Source of the DNA: Candidatus Methylacidiphilum fumarolicum
GTDB taxonomy: Bacteria; Verrucomicrobiota; Verrucomicrobiia; Methylacidiphilales; Methylacidiphilaceae
NCBI RefSeq assembly: GCF_949774925.1
Contig: NZ_OX458932.1
Span: forward strand, 2,046,001-2,110,000
Length of the DNA: 64,000 nucleotides
Reading direction: 5' to 3'
Shown: piece by piece, positions 62,921 to 64,000 of the stretch
Position numbering within the stretch: position 1 is the stretch's first letter
Layout of the letters: each line of letters opens with the position of its first letter
Position numbers and translations under genes: made by a program
Notes under the pieces: generated by a model
Databases searched by the model: none
Seen by the model: only the letters and a program-made list of their open reading frames with translations
What the model was told of the DNA's origin: nothing

Positions 62921-64000
62921 ATGAAAGACAAACAAGCCTTAATTCTTACAGTCAATAGCGGCTCAACAAGCATTAAAATAAGTATTTTTGATTCGGAAAC
63001 TGAATCTCTTGTTCTGCATGGAACAATAGAAAGAATCGGAATAACAAATAGCCTTTTCCAATTCAGAAATAGAGAGGGAGAAATACTTGCTGAAGAGCTT
63101 CTCCAATTGAAAGACCATGATGAAGCAATAGCCAAGCTCTTTTCCTTTCTCAAAAAGCATAGGCTAGAATCGTCTCTTTTGGCTGTGGGACATAGAATAG
63201 TGCATGGTGGACAACTTTTCCAGGAGCCCCGACTCGTTACATCTGAAATGTTGGAAAACTTAAAAGAACTTATCCCTCTTGCCCCAGATCATTTGCCAAG
63301 CCAAATTTTGGCCATAGAATCATTTCGCAAACACATTCCACAGACTAAGAATATCTGCTGTTTTGATACAGCCTTTCACAAAACAATCCCCCATTATGCC
63401 CGCCACTATGCCCTTCCAAAGTCCTTAAGAAACATGGGGATTGTTCGATATGGATTTCACGGCCTTTCTTGTGAGTACGTCATGGAGGAGCTACAGGAAA
63501 AAGAAAAAGAAAAAGCTTGGGGCAAAATCATTATCGCCCATCTTGGAGGAGGAGCCAGTCTGACGGCTGTCTATAACGGCCAAAGCATTGATACAACCAT
63601 GGGATTTTCTCCTCTTTCTGGTTTAATCATGGGAACTCGATGTGGAGATCTCGATCCTGGAGCCGTTCTCTATTTGATAAAGGAAAAAGGGTTTAGAGCA
63701 ACAGAACTTTATGAGTTGTTAAACAAGCAATCCGGATTGCTTGGCTTAAGCGGGAAAAGTCCAAATATGAAGGATCTTCTTGAAGATTCAACGAAAGAAG
63801 CCAAAGAGGCGGTAGATACCTTTGTCTATCAAGCAAAGAAATTTTTGGGGGCATTCATTACTATCCTCAATGGATTGGATATTCTTGTATTTACAGGGGG
63901 GATTGGAGAAAATTCTGCTCAGATCCGAGAAAAAATATGTAAAAATCTGGATTTTTGGGCCATCCAGCTTGATCCCATAAAAAACCAAGCCCATAACGAA
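62921..64000 (+). CDS. ackA: Acetate kinase, 5' part
   Basis: The gene runs off the right edge; 360 codons are seen of about 400. Motifs: LILTVNSGSTSIKISIF (phosphate loop 1), GHRIVHGG, CFDTAFHKTIPHYA, RYGFHGLSCEYV, IIAHLGGGASLTAVYNG (adenosine/phosphate loop 2), TMGFSPLSGLIMGTRCGDLDPG and LVFTGGIGENSAQIRE. It interconverts acetate and ATP with acetyl phosphate and ADP. A phosphotransacetylase is not visible in the window. Confidence 0.95.
   Translation, partial: MKDKQALILTVNSGSTSIKISIFDSETESLVLHGTIERIGITNSLFQFRNREGEILAEELLQLKDHDEAIAKLFSFLKKHRLESSLLAVGHRIVHGGQLFQEPRLVTSEMLENLKELIPLAPDHLPSQILAIESFRKHIPQTKNICCFDTAFHKTIPHYARHYALPKSLRNMGIVRYGFHGLSCEYVMEELQEKEKEKAWGKIIIAHLGGGASLTAVYNGQSIDTTMGFSPLSGLIMGTRCGDLDPGAVLYLIKEKGFRATELYELLNKQSGLLGLSGKSPNMKDLLEDSTKEAKEAVDTFVYQAKKFLGAFITILNGLDILVFTGGIGENSAQIREKICKNLDFWAIQLDPIKNQAHNE

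Overview
The window reads as a chromosome segment of a moderately AT-rich, Gram-negative bacterium (outer-membrane barrel protein, exported and periplasmic proteins, LPS-type glycosyltransferases). Core proteins and IS605/IS607 relics would fit a Verrucomicrobiota member, perhaps a Methylacidiphilum-like acidophile. This is inference only: no 16S rRNA or methane-oxidation gene is present to settle it.

Layout. 0-3.5 kb: end of an outer-membrane barrel gene with a clear terminator, then a minus-strand accC-thiE-quinone oxidoreductase run. 3.5-12.5 kb: rpsB-tsf, a double-psi barrel exported protein, a small 3'-5' exonuclease and a Fur regulator, separated by three decayed transposon relics (two TnpB-type, one IS607 type). 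12.6-21.5 kb: an NtrC-type regulator, a periplasmic thioredoxin, two tandem coiled-coil exported proteins and a surface-glycan cluster (four GT2 enzymes, one GT4, one polysaccharide deacetylase). 21.7-36.9 kb: housekeeping and unknown genes (panB/folK, a methyltransferase, DUF3455, tRNA-Phe, deacetylase, citrate synthase, an orphan P-loop ATPase, a TPR lipoprotein-like protein, uvrA, tlyA).

37.06-50.2 kb is a visibly GC-richer foreign block that starts right after tRNA-Asn. Its left part (37.2-39.0 kb) is coding debris. Its heart (39.2-48.7 kb) is one tightly packed operon: excisionase-type HTH regulator, HNH endonuclease, SPPY-type DNA methyltransferase, NurA-like nuclease, HerA-like ATPase 1, SIR2-domain protein, HerA-like ATPase 2. 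Nearly every junction overlaps by 4-8 bases. I read it as a composite anti-phage/anti-plasmid system: the methyltransferase could mark self DNA, NurA-HerA1 could process or degrade DNA, and SIR2-HerA2 could deplete NAD+. NurA-HerA and SIR2-HerA pairs are each known; I do not recognise this seven-gene combination. The right part (48.7-50.2 kb) holds decayed genes: a 16-codon Fic-like start overlapping the end of HerA2, a SAM methyltransferase with four premature in-frame stops, and a frameshifted DUF4338/DruA-like gene.

50.5-64 kb returns to native sequence: a SixA-like protein that has lost its RHG catalytic motif, an EmrB-type exporter, enolase, a DivIC/FtsB protein, HemW, a small glycan locus (GT2, GT-D-like, methyltransferase-like), archease and RtcB separated by an IS607 relic, a site-2 protease with CBS domains, and acetate kinase running off the right edge. 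No CRISPR array, rRNA or intact transposase was seen.
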